A stretch of 51,756 nucleotides of DNA, taken from the NCBI GenBank assembly GCA_012026835.1, contig VEPN01000019.1, positions 1 through 51,756 on the forward strand, in the 5' to 3' direction. Shown piece by piece: positions 26,211 through 34,104 of the stretch (position 1 is the first letter of the stretch; each line of letters starts with the position of its first letter). The notes beneath the pieces were generated by a model that saw nothing but the letters and a program-made list of their open reading frames with translations, did no database searches and had not been told where the DNA came from. The translations under genes and the position numbers were made by a program. Origin of the DNA: Candidatus Methanoperedens sp. (GTDB taxonomy: Archaea > Halobacteriota > Methanosarcinia > Methanosarcinales > Methanoperedenaceae).

Positions 26211-27161
26211 TCAAATCCCGCTTATCCCGTAAGACTCCATAATAACTTCGCCGTTCAGGTGGCCTGTATGATATGTCTTGCCTGTTTCAAGATCATTCAC
26301 TGTTATTTCGGCGGGCGCAAATACATTGGCATCTATTTTGAAAAAGTCATATCCTGAATCCTTAAAAGTCCGGTAGAACGGTTTGCCGTAATCCCTGGAT
26401 GTGGTGGAAGGAACCTGCTTGAATAATGCCTCATCAAATCCCCTGACAGTCAGGAACACCGAACCATAGTATATAACGCTATCGTTAGTGCTTCCCATTG
26501 CTTTCAGATCATCCTTGACCACAGGTGCTATAGGGGCGCATCCTGAACCGCTGACTATCTGGGTCGTATCATATCCGAGTTCGTTCAGTTTGAATATCGC
26601 GGTCTCTACAACGCGCCCTGAGACCTGCACAGAACCCACAATGCTTGCAGTTGGCGCAACAAGGGCTATCACATTGGTAGGTTCCACATGGCTTGCCACA
26701 GCTATGCTCTCCATTACCTTCTCATCCGGGAGCTGGTTTGATTCAAGCGCTATGACGGCATAATCGTAATCATCTTCGTATTTTATACGCTCGTATGTTT
26801 TCTTGGGCTTAAGGGCAAGCGCTCTTGCAGGACCTGAGCCCATGGCAAAATACTTATCAACACTTACCCGCCACCCCGCTTTCTGTGCGCCGAGGCAGGA
26901 TATCGCAGGGTGATCCGTGAAAATATCGATGAATGCAAGAGGTATGTCGTTTACTTTATGAACTGTTATCGAACTTGCGCCAAACCCACCCATGCAGATA
27001 TCTGTGAACATCAGTCCTGCTTCGTACCCCCCTTCAACGTTTATCCCGCAATCTACGACTTTTGAACCATTATCAAGTTCCATGGTTTTTACTTTCAGTT
27101 CCTCGGACCAATCCATCATTTCTTCTGCGATTTCCATCGCTTTTTCATTAACGCTTAACAA
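26211..27161 (-). CDS. mch: Methenyl-tetrahydromethanopterin cyclohydrolase
   Basis: A 316-residue enzyme interconverting N5,N10-methenyl- and N5-formyl-tetrahydromethanopterin in the C1 pathway of methanogenesis and anaerobic methane oxidation. Diagnostic blocks are [45 protein letters not shown] and [10 protein letters not shown]. The length equals the family's. The start is TTG 27161 with GGTGAAT eight bases upstream; no nearer in-frame ATG precedes the conserved region. A CTTATAAACTT TATA box lies at about 27196-27206. It is the strongest single taxonomic marker in the window. It is divergent from the thymidylate synthase gene. Confidence 0.97.
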   Translation of the reverse strand: MLSVNEKAMEIAEEMMDWSEELKVKTMELDNGSKVVDCGINVEGGYEAGLMFTDICMGGFGASSITVHKVNDIPLAFIDIFTDHPAISCLGAQKAGWRVSVDKYFAMGSGPARALALKPKKTYERIKYEDDYDYAVIALESNQLPDEKVMESIAVASHVEPTNVIALVAPTASIVGSVQVSGRVVETAIFKLNELGYDTTQIVSGSGCAPIAPVVKDDLKAMGSTNDSVIYYGSVFLTVRGFDEALFKQVPSTTSRDYGKPFYRTFKDSGYDFFKIDANVFAPAEITVNDLETGKTYHTGHLNGEVIMESYGISGI

Positions 27162-27195
27162 ACTAATTCACCACACGAAACATAGTAGGCAAAGC

Positions 27196-27206
27196 AAGTT
27201 TATAAG
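27196..27206 (-). promoter_or_regulatory. TATA box of mch
   Basis: CTTATAAACTT on the minus strand puts the expected transcription start near 27178. This gives a leader of about 17 bases that contains the GGTGAAT ribosome site of the TTG start. Confidence 0.55.
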
Positions 27207-27343
27207 GTTTTTGGAAATGGCTGGTTATTGCATCGTTAACCTTTAATCCGATGCATTCATTAATAGACCAATATAAAATTAGTGCTGTCGAAGGAGCACG
27301 CCATTAGTCCCTATATTCAAATACGGGGTCCGGAGTAAAAGTT

Positions 27344-28030
27344 ATGAAATATCCTCCAACTAACCTGATTAATGCGGTCGGTCTTGCGGATGCATGGTCG
27401 CAGGCAGTAAATTTTGTGATGAAACACGGCATGGAGATAAAGACCGAGTACGGCCCGATGTCAAAAGATATCTGTTCTGTTATTGAGATCCTCAAGCCTT
27501 ATACGGAACCCATGTTACATCCCCAGTTCCCTACCAGGGAAATGCATGTAAAAGAGTACTTGAAGCAGTGGGAAAGGGATTATGACTGGAAAAAACAGGG
27601 CTTTGAGTATAATTACATGGACCGACTAATTAATTATCCCTCCCGCAACCAGGATGTTGATCAGCTAAAAGCTATCAGGGAGTTGCTCCCTCAAGGAGTG
27701 TCGCGCCGCCGCCAGGCGATAACATGGATACCCGAGCGCGACCTTTTCGTGAAAGAAGACCAGCCCTGCCTCCAGAGGCTCTGGGTCAGGCCGCTGGGGG
27801 AAGGGAATGCCGAGATGCACTGCATGTGGCGCTCGCGCGACCTTTTTGCAGCATGGAACAGCAATATGGTCGGCCTGCTTACGATGATAAGAAGAGAAGT
27901 GCTTGAACCCAATAACCTGACTCTTATCAAGGTCGTGGATTTCTGCAATTCGATGCATATCTATGAGGCGGACTGGGAGGCAGCATCCAAAGTGAAGCTG
28001 CTTCCAAAGAATCCGCAGATGATGAGATAA
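27344..28030 (+). CDS. thyA: Archaeal-type thymidylate synthase
   Basis: A 228-residue protein of the archaeal thymidylate synthase group (MJ0511-like), which methylates dUMP to dTMP using a reduced pterin. Supporting blocks are TEYGPMSKDICSVIEI, EPMLHPQFP, the catalytic-Cys segment QPCLQRLW, and the MHCMWRSRDLFAAWNSN and HIYEADW ends typical of substrate binding. GGAGT precedes ATG 27344, and a TATA-like ATATAAAATT lies at 27271-27280. Endonuclease V follows three bases after its stop, so dTMP supply and deaminated-base repair are co-expressed. Confidence 0.88.
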   Translation: MKYPPTNLINAVGLADAWSQAVNFVMKHGMEIKTEYGPMSKDICSVIEILKPYTEPMLHPQFPTREMHVKEYLKQWERDYDWKKQGFEYNYMDRLINYPSRNQDVDQLKAIRELLPQGVSRRRQAITWIPERDLFVKEDQPCLQRLWVRPLGEGNAEMHCMWRSRDLFAAWNSNMVGLLTMIRREVLEPNNLTLIKVVDFCNSMHIYEADWEAASKVKLLPKNPQMMR

Positions 28031-28033
28031 CAC

Positions 28034-28738
28034 ATGCCAGGTATTTCAGATTATTTCCCTTCTGACACCTCCCGTTCTTCCCTGCTTGCCTCCCAGCGCC
28101 TCGTTTCAGAAAGAGCAGTTATCAAAGATGCTTTCAATGAGCTGCGATACATCGCAGGCGTGGACCAGGCATTCCCTGGTGACGAAATAATCTCAGGTAT
28201 TGTGGTTCTTGATTATAGTTCGTTCAAAGTCGTCGAGTGCGTCCATTCGATCCGGCCCGTGAGCTTTCCCTATATCCCCACATTCCTCAGCTTCCGCGAA
28301 GGCCCTGCGATTGTGGAAGCTTTTAAAGAACTAAAGACACTTCCGGATATGCTTTTGGTCGATGGCGCAGGGATAAACCATCCCCGCGGAGCCGGTATCG
28401 CCACTCATATCGGTGTGGAGCTGGATATACCCACGATCGGGATTACAAAAAAGATCCTGTGTGGCAGAGGTGATGAGCCCGGAGAGCCGGGTGAAGCAAA
28501 TCCCCTTGTATATGAAGGCCGAAAAGTCGGATGGCTGCTCAAGTCCTCAAAACGAAGCAGGGCGATAATAGTTGCACCCGGCCACAGGGTCTCACTTGAC
28601 AGTTCACTTTCCATTGTAAGATCATGCCTTCGCAATTACAAGCTTCCTGAACCTGTGAGGCTTGCGCACGAGTACGTTACAGGGTTGAGGAAAAAATTAG
28701 CAGGAAGACTCCAAAGACCCCTGATAAACCTAATTTAA
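28034..28738 (+). CDS. nfi: Endonuclease V
   Basis: A 234-residue nuclease cutting one phosphodiester 3' of deoxyinosine. The residues known in the Thermotoga maritima enzyme are found at nearly the same numbers: D44 in AGVDQAF, Y80 in PYIPTFLSFREGP, E89, D110 and H116 in LLVDGAGINHPRGAG, K139 in ITKK. The typical PYIP wedge is intact, so it should be active. It follows the thymidylate synthase gene by three bases. Its last nine bases overlap the convergent nitroreductase gene. Confidence 0.96.
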   Translation: MPGISDYFPSDTSRSSLLASQRLVSERAVIKDAFNELRYIAGVDQAFPGDEIISGIVVLDYSSFKVVECVHSIRPVSFPYIPTFLSFREGPAIVEAFKELKTLPDMLLVDGAGINHPRGAGIATHIGVELDIPTIGITKKILCGRGDEPGEPGEANPLVYEGRKVGWLLKSSKRSRAIIVAPGHRVSLDSSLSIVRSCLRNYKLPEPVRLAHEYVTGLRKKLAGRLQRPLINLI

Positions 28739-29305
28739 CCAGTTTATCTCAGGCTCGATTTTCTCAGGCATTTGTGTTTCGCCTTTAGGATACCCGAAAA
28801 TCAACGGCGCGACAGCTTTATAACCTTGCGGCGCTCCGAGTTCTTTTAACAATTTCTCATCCATAAGCGCGGGAAGAACGCCGCCTACCCAGCAGCTCCC
28901 GATACCCCTTGAGTGGGCCGCAAGCATCATATTCTGGGCAGCCATTGAACAATCAAAATCGACGGTTGGCGCATTTTTATTTCCAAGAACTATCACAAGC
29001 ACAGGGGCATTATAGAACATGTCCGTGCCTTTTGTTTTAAGAAAAACAAGGAAATCCTTTACCTTTTGGGAGGCATTCTTCATCGGTTCAAGCATCGGGA
29101 TCATGGATTTCTTGCCGCCCTCTGAGATTTTTTTCAATGCCTCTTTGTTTTTTATGACAAGAAAGCTCCATGGCTGCATATTAAAACCCGAAGGGGCATA
29201 CCTTGCACAATCAATAATAAATTCCATCTCTTCCTGTGGAATCTGTTCGTCCTTGTACTCACGTACGCTGCGCCTGTTTTTAATTACTTCAATAATATCG
29301 CTCAA
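28730..29305 (-). CDS. Nitroreductase-family flavoprotein
   Basis: A 191-residue FMN-dependent oxidoreductase. It has RRSVREY (FMN phosphate contact), CARYAPSGFNMQPWSFLVI, and MAAQNMMLAAHSRGIGSCW plus the late GYPKGE. The substrate is unknown; family members reduce nitro groups, quinones or flavins, or dehalogenate. The start is TTG 29305 with GGGTGAG upstream. It shares its fold with the gene at 38509-39027 (both open with an IK-x-RRSVR start), so the window has two paralogues. Confidence 0.9.
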   Translation of the reverse strand: MSDIIEVIKNRRSVREYKDEQIPQEEMEFIIDCARYAPSGFNMQPWSFLVIKNKEALKKISEGGKKSMIPMLEPMKNASQKVKDFLVFLKTKGTDMFYNAPVLVIVLGNKNAPTVDFDCSMAAQNMMLAAHSRGIGSCWVGGVLPALMDEKLLKELGAPQGYKAVAPLIFGYPKGETQMPEKIEPEINWLN

Positions 29306-29373
29306 AATAACTCACCCAATGTAATTGCTCATGGCCCCAATATATATTTTTCTCCCCGGAAGGCTTCTTTATT

Positions 29374-29874
29374 TCACTTCCCTTGTTTATGAAGACTTTC
29401 CAGATCCTGTACATGGCAGATATCACAAGTATGCCCTTTTGTGATATGTATGGTGATCAGGTTCCCAAAGCTTGGTGATAAAGGATCAGGATAGCCGTGG
29501 CAGGTATCGCATATCATTTCATGGCCTTGCAGTTTTTCAGGTATTTCTACTACAGTGCTGCTGCCGTGGCAGGTTTTACATGTCAGGTCTGGCTTTGAAC
29601 TTTTCTTATGCAGGTCGTGCAGTTCGGTTCCGTGGCATGATGCACAATAATTCCCTCCGTTTATGTGTTTTATAAGTTTCTCAGGCTGTTTATGGCACAG
29701 GGTACATTCTATTGTTTGTTCAGGTATAGCCTCAAACTCAGGAATCTGGATATCCTCCTGAACACTATTATTTTTCGGAATAAAAGCATCCGTCGTTCCT
29801 GCCAGATATGCCAGGCTCATAACGAGTAATACTCCTGACAGCGCCATTGTTACTATATAATTTTTATCATTCAT
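29374..29874 (-). CDS. Membrane-anchored penta-haem c-type cytochrome
   Basis: A 166-residue protein with an N-terminal helix (VTMALSGVLLVMSLAYLAG) serving as signal anchor. It has five C-x2-CH haem sites at residues 57-61, 77-81, 99-103, 122-126 and 150-154. Additional histidines (GH, LH pairs) can act as distal ligands. The layout is that of small NrfH/NapC- or cytochrome-c7-like electron carriers. In anaerobic methanotrophs such proteins move electrons from the menaquinone pool outward. It is transcribed alone and divergent from the DHH exonuclease; no ribosome site is evident. Confidence 0.9.
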   Translation of the reverse strand: MNDKNYIVTMALSGVLLVMSLAYLAGTTDAFIPKNNSVQEDIQIPEFEAIPEQTIECTLCHKQPEKLIKHINGGNYCASCHGTELHDLHKKSSKPDLTCKTCHGSSTVVEIPEKLQGHEMICDTCHGYPDPLSPSFGNLITIHITKGHTCDICHVQDLESLHKQGK

Positions 29875-29960
29875 TTGCTTATATTCGACATATTATATTT
29901 GTAACTATATTAACTTTAATGTTACAGAATATTACATCACTTTCACCATGCAGGCAATTG

Positions 29961-29970
29961 AGTATATATA
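29961..29970 (+). promoter_or_regulatory. TATA box of the DHH exonuclease gene
   Basis: AGTATATATA is centred about 27 bases upstream of ATG 29993, and no ribosome site lies between them. The mRNA is therefore expected to be leaderless or nearly so. Confidence 0.55.
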
Positions 29971-29992
29971 ACATGAAAAACCACGAAAGCCT

Positions 29993-31381
29993 ATGAGCCT
30001 TCAAAAAAAAGCCCAGCTTTGTGCAGAATATATCAAAGAGCATGCGGCTGCACTCGTTGTTTCGCATATTGATGCAGATGGCCTGACATCGGCTGCAATC
30101 ATTGGAAAAGCCCTTGAACGGACAGGTATCGAGTACAAGACCTGTTTTGTCAAACAGCTGGACTCGGCAGCGCTCAAAGATATTGCAGACCGCAACCCCG
30201 AACTTGTCATATTTACTGATCTTGGCAGCGGTATGCTTGATGCGATAGGTTCACTAAAAATCAATGCTGTAATTTCTGACCACCACCAGCCCCAGGGAAG
30301 TTATGAATACCATCTTAATCCGCATCTTTTCGGGATCAACGGAGCTACGGAGATAAGCGGCTCTGGTGTCACTTATTCTCTGGCACAGGCTTTGGGAGAC
30401 AACGGGGACCTTGCAGCACTTGCTGTAGTGGGGGCTGTCGGGGATTTGCAGCATGTAAAGTATGGACAACTGATCGGGACTAACAGGTCAATACTGGAAG
30501 AAGGGGCAAAAAATAACGTCCTGCATTATGAGAAAGACCTGCTGTTATTTGGAAAGCAGACGCGCCCGATATTCAAGCTCCTTCAGTATTCCTCAGATCC
30601 ATACCTTCCCGGAATTACGGGGAGTGAAGATGCAAGTATCGAATTCCTGAAGAAAATCGGGATACGCCAGCACGGGGAGAAATGGAGAAGGTGGATTGAT
30701 CTTGAAACCCGGGAAAAACAGGGGATTGTTTCAGCTCTTATGCAGCGCTGCCTTTCATCCGGCCTTCAGGCAAGCAATGTCCAGAGGCTTGTGGGTGAAG
30801 TTTATACCTTATTGTGCGAGCGTGAAGGTACGGAAGTAAGAGATGCCTCAGAGTACTCAACGCTGCTTAATGCAACAGCGCGTTATGACCATGCTGATAT
30901 AGGGCTTGCGGTATGCATGGGGGACCGCGGTAAAATCTATGACGAGGCATCCAGGCTGCTTGAGGAACATAGGCGGAATCTTGTTGAAGGCCTTAACTTG
31001 ATAAAGGAAAAAGGGATAATCCAGATGGAAAACATCCAGTATTTTGACTCAGGAAGCAAAATAAAGGAAACCATCGTAGGTATAGTGGCAGGCATGAGCG
31101 CTTCTTTTGTCAGCAACAAAGACCTCCCCATAATCGCCTTTGCTGACTCCGAGGGCGGCCTTAAGGTATCCTCACGCGGGAATTATAACCTTATAAGAAA
31201 AGGATTGAACCTGGGACTGGCAATAAGCGAGGCTGCAAAAGAAGTTGGCGGCACAGGCGGCGGCCATGATATCGCCGCAGGGGCTTTCATACCGAAGGAA
31301 TCAAAAAATGAATTCCTGATAACTCTGGACCGCAAGATCGGCTTCCAGGTGAGAAAGATCGGGATGCAGTTAGAACCATAA
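29993..31381 (+). CDS. DHH/DHHA1 single-strand-specific exonuclease, RecJ-like
   Basis: A 462-residue archaeal RecJ-like phosphoesterase. Metal-site motifs are VSHIDADGLTSAA, FTDLGSG and SDHHQPQG; the DHHA1 substrate-binding domain ends with GGTGGGHDIAAGA. Such archaeal proteins (GAN/RecJ-like) degrade single-stranded DNA or RNA and can bind the replicative GINS-MCM complex. The length agrees with the family. Leaderless transcription is predicted from the TATA box at 29961-29970. A second DHH protein with extra domains lies at 48033-50144. Confidence 0.92.
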   Translation: MSLQKKAQLCAEYIKEHAAALVVSHIDADGLTSAAIIGKALERTGIEYKTCFVKQLDSAALKDIADRNPELVIFTDLGSGMLDAIGSLKINAVISDHHQPQGSYEYHLNPHLFGINGATEISGSGVTYSLAQALGDNGDLAALAVVGAVGDLQHVKYGQLIGTNRSILEEGAKNNVLHYEKDLLLFGKQTRPIFKLLQYSSDPYLPGITGSEDASIEFLKKIGIRQHGEKWRRWIDLETREKQGIVSALMQRCLSSGLQASNVQRLVGEVYTLLCEREGTEVRDASEYSTLLNATARYDHADIGLAVCMGDRGKIYDEASRLLEEHRRNLVEGLNLIKEKGIIQMENIQYFDSGSKIKETIVGIVAGMSASFVSNKDLPIIAFADSEGGLKVSSRGNYNLIRKGLNLGLAISEAAKEVGGTGGGHDIAAGAFIPKESKNEFLITLDRKIGFQVRKIGMQLEP

Positions 31382-31393
31382 ACCTCAGATTAT

Positions 31394-32557
31394 CTATGAG
31401 CTTTTGTATGAAATCCTGTAAATCTTCCCCGAGTTATCATCACTTACGAAAATCGATCCGTCATCTGCAACGATGATGTCTACCGGTCTGCCGGTCACAT
31501 TGCCTCCCGAAAGCCACCCGGTAGCGAAATCATTTACTGTAAAATCATTCATATTTATCCTGACAATCTTATAACCAGTCGGCTCCCCGCGGTTCCACGA
31601 GCCGTGGAAAGCGACGAACAGGTTGCCCCTGTACTCTGCGGGGAAGCTGCCCCCGTAATAAAAAGCAAGTCCCAGCGGTGCAGAGTGGGCTTGCAGGTCT
31701 ATGATACTTGGCATTTCAAAAGGTTCCATGCAGGGATTTCTTACATAAACGTTCTTGTCAAAATCAGTATCGTGGATGTTCTTACCATAGCATATCGGCC
31801 AGCCGTAGTTATTTCCCTCTTCAATAATGTTGATTTCATCGGGCGGAAGTTCGTCACCAAGATAATCGCGCCCGTTATCAGTGGCGTACATCTTACCTGT
31901 TACCGGGTGAAAGACAAAACCAACTGCATTTCTCAAACCTTTTGCATAGATGCTGCAACCTGTTCCCTCAAGGCTACATTTCAAAATCGATGCCCTTCTT
32001 TCATCCTGTTCGTTGCAGACATTGCATGAAGAGCCAATGCTAAGGTACAGGCTGTTATTATGGATTTTTACTGTTCTTGTAAAGTGACCGCCGGCAGGCA
32101 GGTTATCTATAAGGACTTCTAAAGAACCCATATCAGCGGTAAGGCTATTATCTTTTGCTTTTACCCGTATTACCCTGTTCTCTTCAGCAATATAAAACCA
32201 GCCGTTGTAGTAATCTATCCCATGCGGGTTGTTGAGTTTATCGATAAATGTTACAGCCTCATCTGCTCTTTTATCGCCATTCATATCAGGGAGAGCGATA
32301 ACTCGTCCCTGGTTAGGTACAGTGACAAATAGAACATTATCTTTAAGAAGCATCATTCTCGGCCCTGGGTTCGATACAGGGCTCCCGCCGAGGTCTTCTG
32401 AGAAAACATCTATCCTGAATCCATCCGGCAGGTTGATCTCACCGGACGAATCTGGTTTCAAGGCGGGTTTGGATCCGTATAATGCAGACATAGCGGCTGC
32501 TAACGCTATTACAAATACTATTACTGCCACCCATATGATTTTATTTTTCGTAATCAT
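31394..32557 (-). CDS. Membrane-anchored PQQ-type sugar dehydrogenase
   Basis: A 387-residue protein from ATG 32557 (GAGGAGT just upstream; an in-frame ATG at 32641 adds a non-hydrophobic extension). An N-terminal anchor (IIWVAVIVFVIALAAAMSALYG) is followed by a six-bladed propeller of the soluble glucose/sorbosone dehydrogenase family, with the NNYGWPICYG and GSWNRGEPTGYKIVRI segments. Homologues oxidise aldose sugars with pyrroloquinoline quinone. No PQQ synthesis gene is in the window, so the cofactor may be imported or absent. It lies upstream (minus strand) of no other gene and is likely extracytoplasmic. Confidence 0.88.
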   Translation of the reverse strand: MITKNKIIWVAVIVFVIALAAAMSALYGSKPALKPDSSGEINLPDGFRIDVFSEDLGGSPVSNPGPRMMLLKDNVLFVTVPNQGRVIALPDMNGDKRADEAVTFIDKLNNPHGIDYYNGWFYIAEENRVIRVKAKDNSLTADMGSLEVLIDNLPAGGHFTRTVKIHNNSLYLSIGSSCNVCNEQDERRASILKCSLEGTGCSIYAKGLRNAVGFVFHPVTGKMYATDNGRDYLGDELPPDEINIIEEGNNYGWPICYGKNIHDTDFDKNVYVRNPCMEPFEMPSIIDLQAHSAPLGLAFYYGGSFPAEYRGNLFVAFHGSWNRGEPTGYKIVRINMNDFTVNDFATGWLSGGNVTGRPVDIIVADDGSIFVSDDNSGKIYRISYKSS

Positions 32558-32698
32558 ACTCCTCAGTTCAATTACGGCGGCAGGTAATATACCACCGCTG
32601 CTGCTACTGCGCCAATAAATACCGAGTATCCTATATTGCATGCCCCGGGAATGTATTGGTCTTGCATTTCAAAATCCGGATATTAATGCATCATGTTC

Positions 32699-33088
32699 CT
32701 ATTTCACGTCCACCATTACAGAATCTCCCTCTATTTTAACTGGAAATGTTTCCAGATCATAAGTCTTGATATCAGACATAAGCGTGTCCAGATACTGGAA
32801 ATAATTATCCAAGCTTTCCGGGAACGGCTCGTTTCCGAAATCGCGGGGAACAGGCTTGCTTAAAGCCTCACCAGTTGTTATATCGAACTGTGAATGGTGC
32901 ATCGGGCAGGTTAAAATATAGCCATCAAGGGTCCCCATCTCAAGAGGTGCATTCATATGGCCACATCTTCTCCCGATAGCATATATCCTGCCATCATAAT
33001 TGCATAGAACGATTTCTTTTCCGGCCACTACAACGGCTTTCATTCCCCCTGAAGCTACTTCATCTATTTTTGCCACTTCAACGAACAT
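32699..33088 (-). CDS. Rieske [2Fe-2S] ferredoxin, last gene of redox operon
   Basis: A 129-residue protein with the Rieske ligands C42-x-H44 (RRCGHMNAP) and C61-x2-H64 (CPMHHSQFD). There is no transmembrane segment, so it is a soluble Rieske-type ferredoxin like those of dioxygenase systems. GAGGTCAGG directly precedes ATG 33088, favouring it over 33109. The start overlaps the end of the FTR catalytic subunit by 11 bases. An extra ~25-residue insert after FDITTGEALSKPVPRD, with aromatic residues, distinguishes it from the shorter Rieske at 33682-34005. Confidence 0.9.
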   Translation of the reverse strand: MFVEVAKIDEVASGGMKAVVVAGKEIVLCNYDGRIYAIGRRCGHMNAPLEMGTLDGYILTCPMHHSQFDITTGEALSKPVPRDFGNEPFPESLDNYFQYLDTLMSDIKTYDLETFPVKIEGDSVMVDVK

Positions 33089-33425
33089 CCTGACCTCTTT
33101 TGATCTCATTAAATGGTATCTGCTTCAGTGCATCCGGATCTGTCACGTCTTTATGAACATAGAGTCCACACCAGCATCTCCTGATAGCATCGAAATGTTC
33201 CCTGTGAAAAGGTATGCAGGGGCAGACTATTTTCATGTTTTCTTCTCTTTTTTTTGTGAGCCCCTGACAGGGACAGTAAGGGATGCCGTGTTTCTGTTCC
33301 AGCAGGACCTCCTGTTCAAGCAGGAAATCAACCATCTCCTCATCAGGGCTGAATTTATAGCCCAGCGGATCTATTATTTTTTGAAAGAAGTATCTGAGTG
33401 CTTTTTTCCGTGATCCGGGATTCAT
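33078..33425 (-). CDS. Ferredoxin:thioredoxin reductase catalytic subunit, CWC variant
   Basis: A 115-residue protein with the three Cys pairs of the FTR catalytic subunit: C51-P-C53, C68-P-C70 and C84-W-C86. These give the [4Fe-4S] cluster plus the redox-active disulfide that passes electrons from ferredoxin to thioredoxin or glutaredoxin. The third motif is CWC, where the plant and cyanobacterial enzymes have CHC, so the cluster-facing His is replaced. It overlaps the glutaredoxin stop by four bases (ATGA). No variable subunit is present, as is usual outside oxygenic phototrophs. The glutaredoxin next door is the probable acceptor. Confidence 0.92.
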   Translation of the reverse strand: MNPGSRKKALRYFFQKIIDPLGYKFSPDEEMVDFLLEQEVLLEQKHGIPYCPCQGLTKKREENMKIVCPCIPFHREHFDAIRRCWCGLYVHKDVTDPDALKQIPFNEIKRGQDVR

Positions 33426-33682
33426 TTTTGTTTACCTTTTTCCCCCAGCAATTCAGAATATTTATCGGGATTATACCCTACAATTACGTTGTCATCAATC
33501 TTTACAAATGGAAAAGCCTTGGTGGTGCTAAGTTTTTCCATCTCTTTCATTATTTTATCCTGTTCTTCCTCATTCTGAAGGTCATAATCCACAAATTCAA
33601 AAGGAATGTTTTTTTCCTTGAAAAATTGTTTTGTTTTCCTGCACCACGGACACGTACTGAGAGTGTACATGAATACTTTCAT
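33422..33682 (-). CDS. Glutaredoxin-like protein, CPWC active site
   Basis: An 86-residue thioredoxin-fold protein with active site C11-P-W-C14 and the cis-Pro in AFPFVKI. GAGGG precedes ATG 33682 and the longer in-frame start is less likely. Its stop overlaps the FTR start (ATGA) and its start shares one base with the stop of the upstream Rieske gene (TAATG). It is therefore positioned as direct partner of the FTR: ferredoxin would reduce FTR, FTR this protein, and this protein a disulfide substrate. The pathway is inferred. Confidence 0.9.
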   Translation of the reverse strand: MKVFMYTLSTCPWCRKTKQFFKEKNIPFEFVDYDLQNEEEQDKIMKEMEKLSTTKAFPFVKIDDNVIVGYNPDKYSELLGEKGKQK

Positions 33683-34005
33683 TACTTTTTTCCCTCCTCG
33701 ATTTTTATGAAGATTCTTCCATCCGATAATTTCCATTCATAAACCGGTATTCTGATCTCTCTGGCATCTTGGAACTCACCTGTCCTGATATCAAATTTCC
33801 AGTCATGACACGGGCATTTAATTGTATAATCTTTTAAAGTGCCCCCTGCCAGCGTACATGCCATATGCGCACATTTATTCGATATGGCGTATATCTCCCC
33901 GGCTTTTTTGATAAGAAGGACTGGCAGCCCTTTCGGGAACACCATGTTAATGTTCTCCTGTAATTTATTTTCATCAATTGCATAAACCCATGAGGATCCA
34001 ATCAT
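33682..34005 (-). CDS. Rieske [2Fe-2S] ferredoxin, first gene of redox operon
   Basis: A 107-residue soluble Rieske protein with ligands C45-x-H47 (KCAHMACTL) and C64-x2-H67 (CPCHDWKFD). GGGAG precedes ATG 34005; an upstream in-frame start at 34077 lies within promoter sequence (TATTTATATC near 34059). It heads a four-gene operon of Rieske, glutaredoxin, FTR and Rieske with overlaps throughout. The extra Cys between ligands C64 and H67 (CPCH) and the C50 in MACTL are additional thiols near the cluster, possibly disulfide-forming. Confidence 0.9.
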   Translation of the reverse strand: MIGSSWVYAIDENKLQENINMVFPKGLPVLLIKKAGEIYAISNKCAHMACTLAGGTLKDYTIKCPCHDWKFDIRTGEFQDAREIRIPVYEWKLSDGRIFIKIEEGKK

Positions 34006-34104
34006 AATTTTACTCCCGATACACACTTCCCTCAACAATAGATATGCAACAAGGCGATATAAATACTTTGACATCATCTGATATTTTCAGTAAGAAGAGG
34101 AAAG

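Noticed and set aside
31394-32557. A local PQQ biosynthesis cluster, suggested by the PQQ-type dehydrogenase and the PqqD/radical SAM protein
   Set aside because: The two genes are 8 kb apart, the radical SAM protein is not clearly PqqE, and no PqqA, PqqB or PqqC gene is present.
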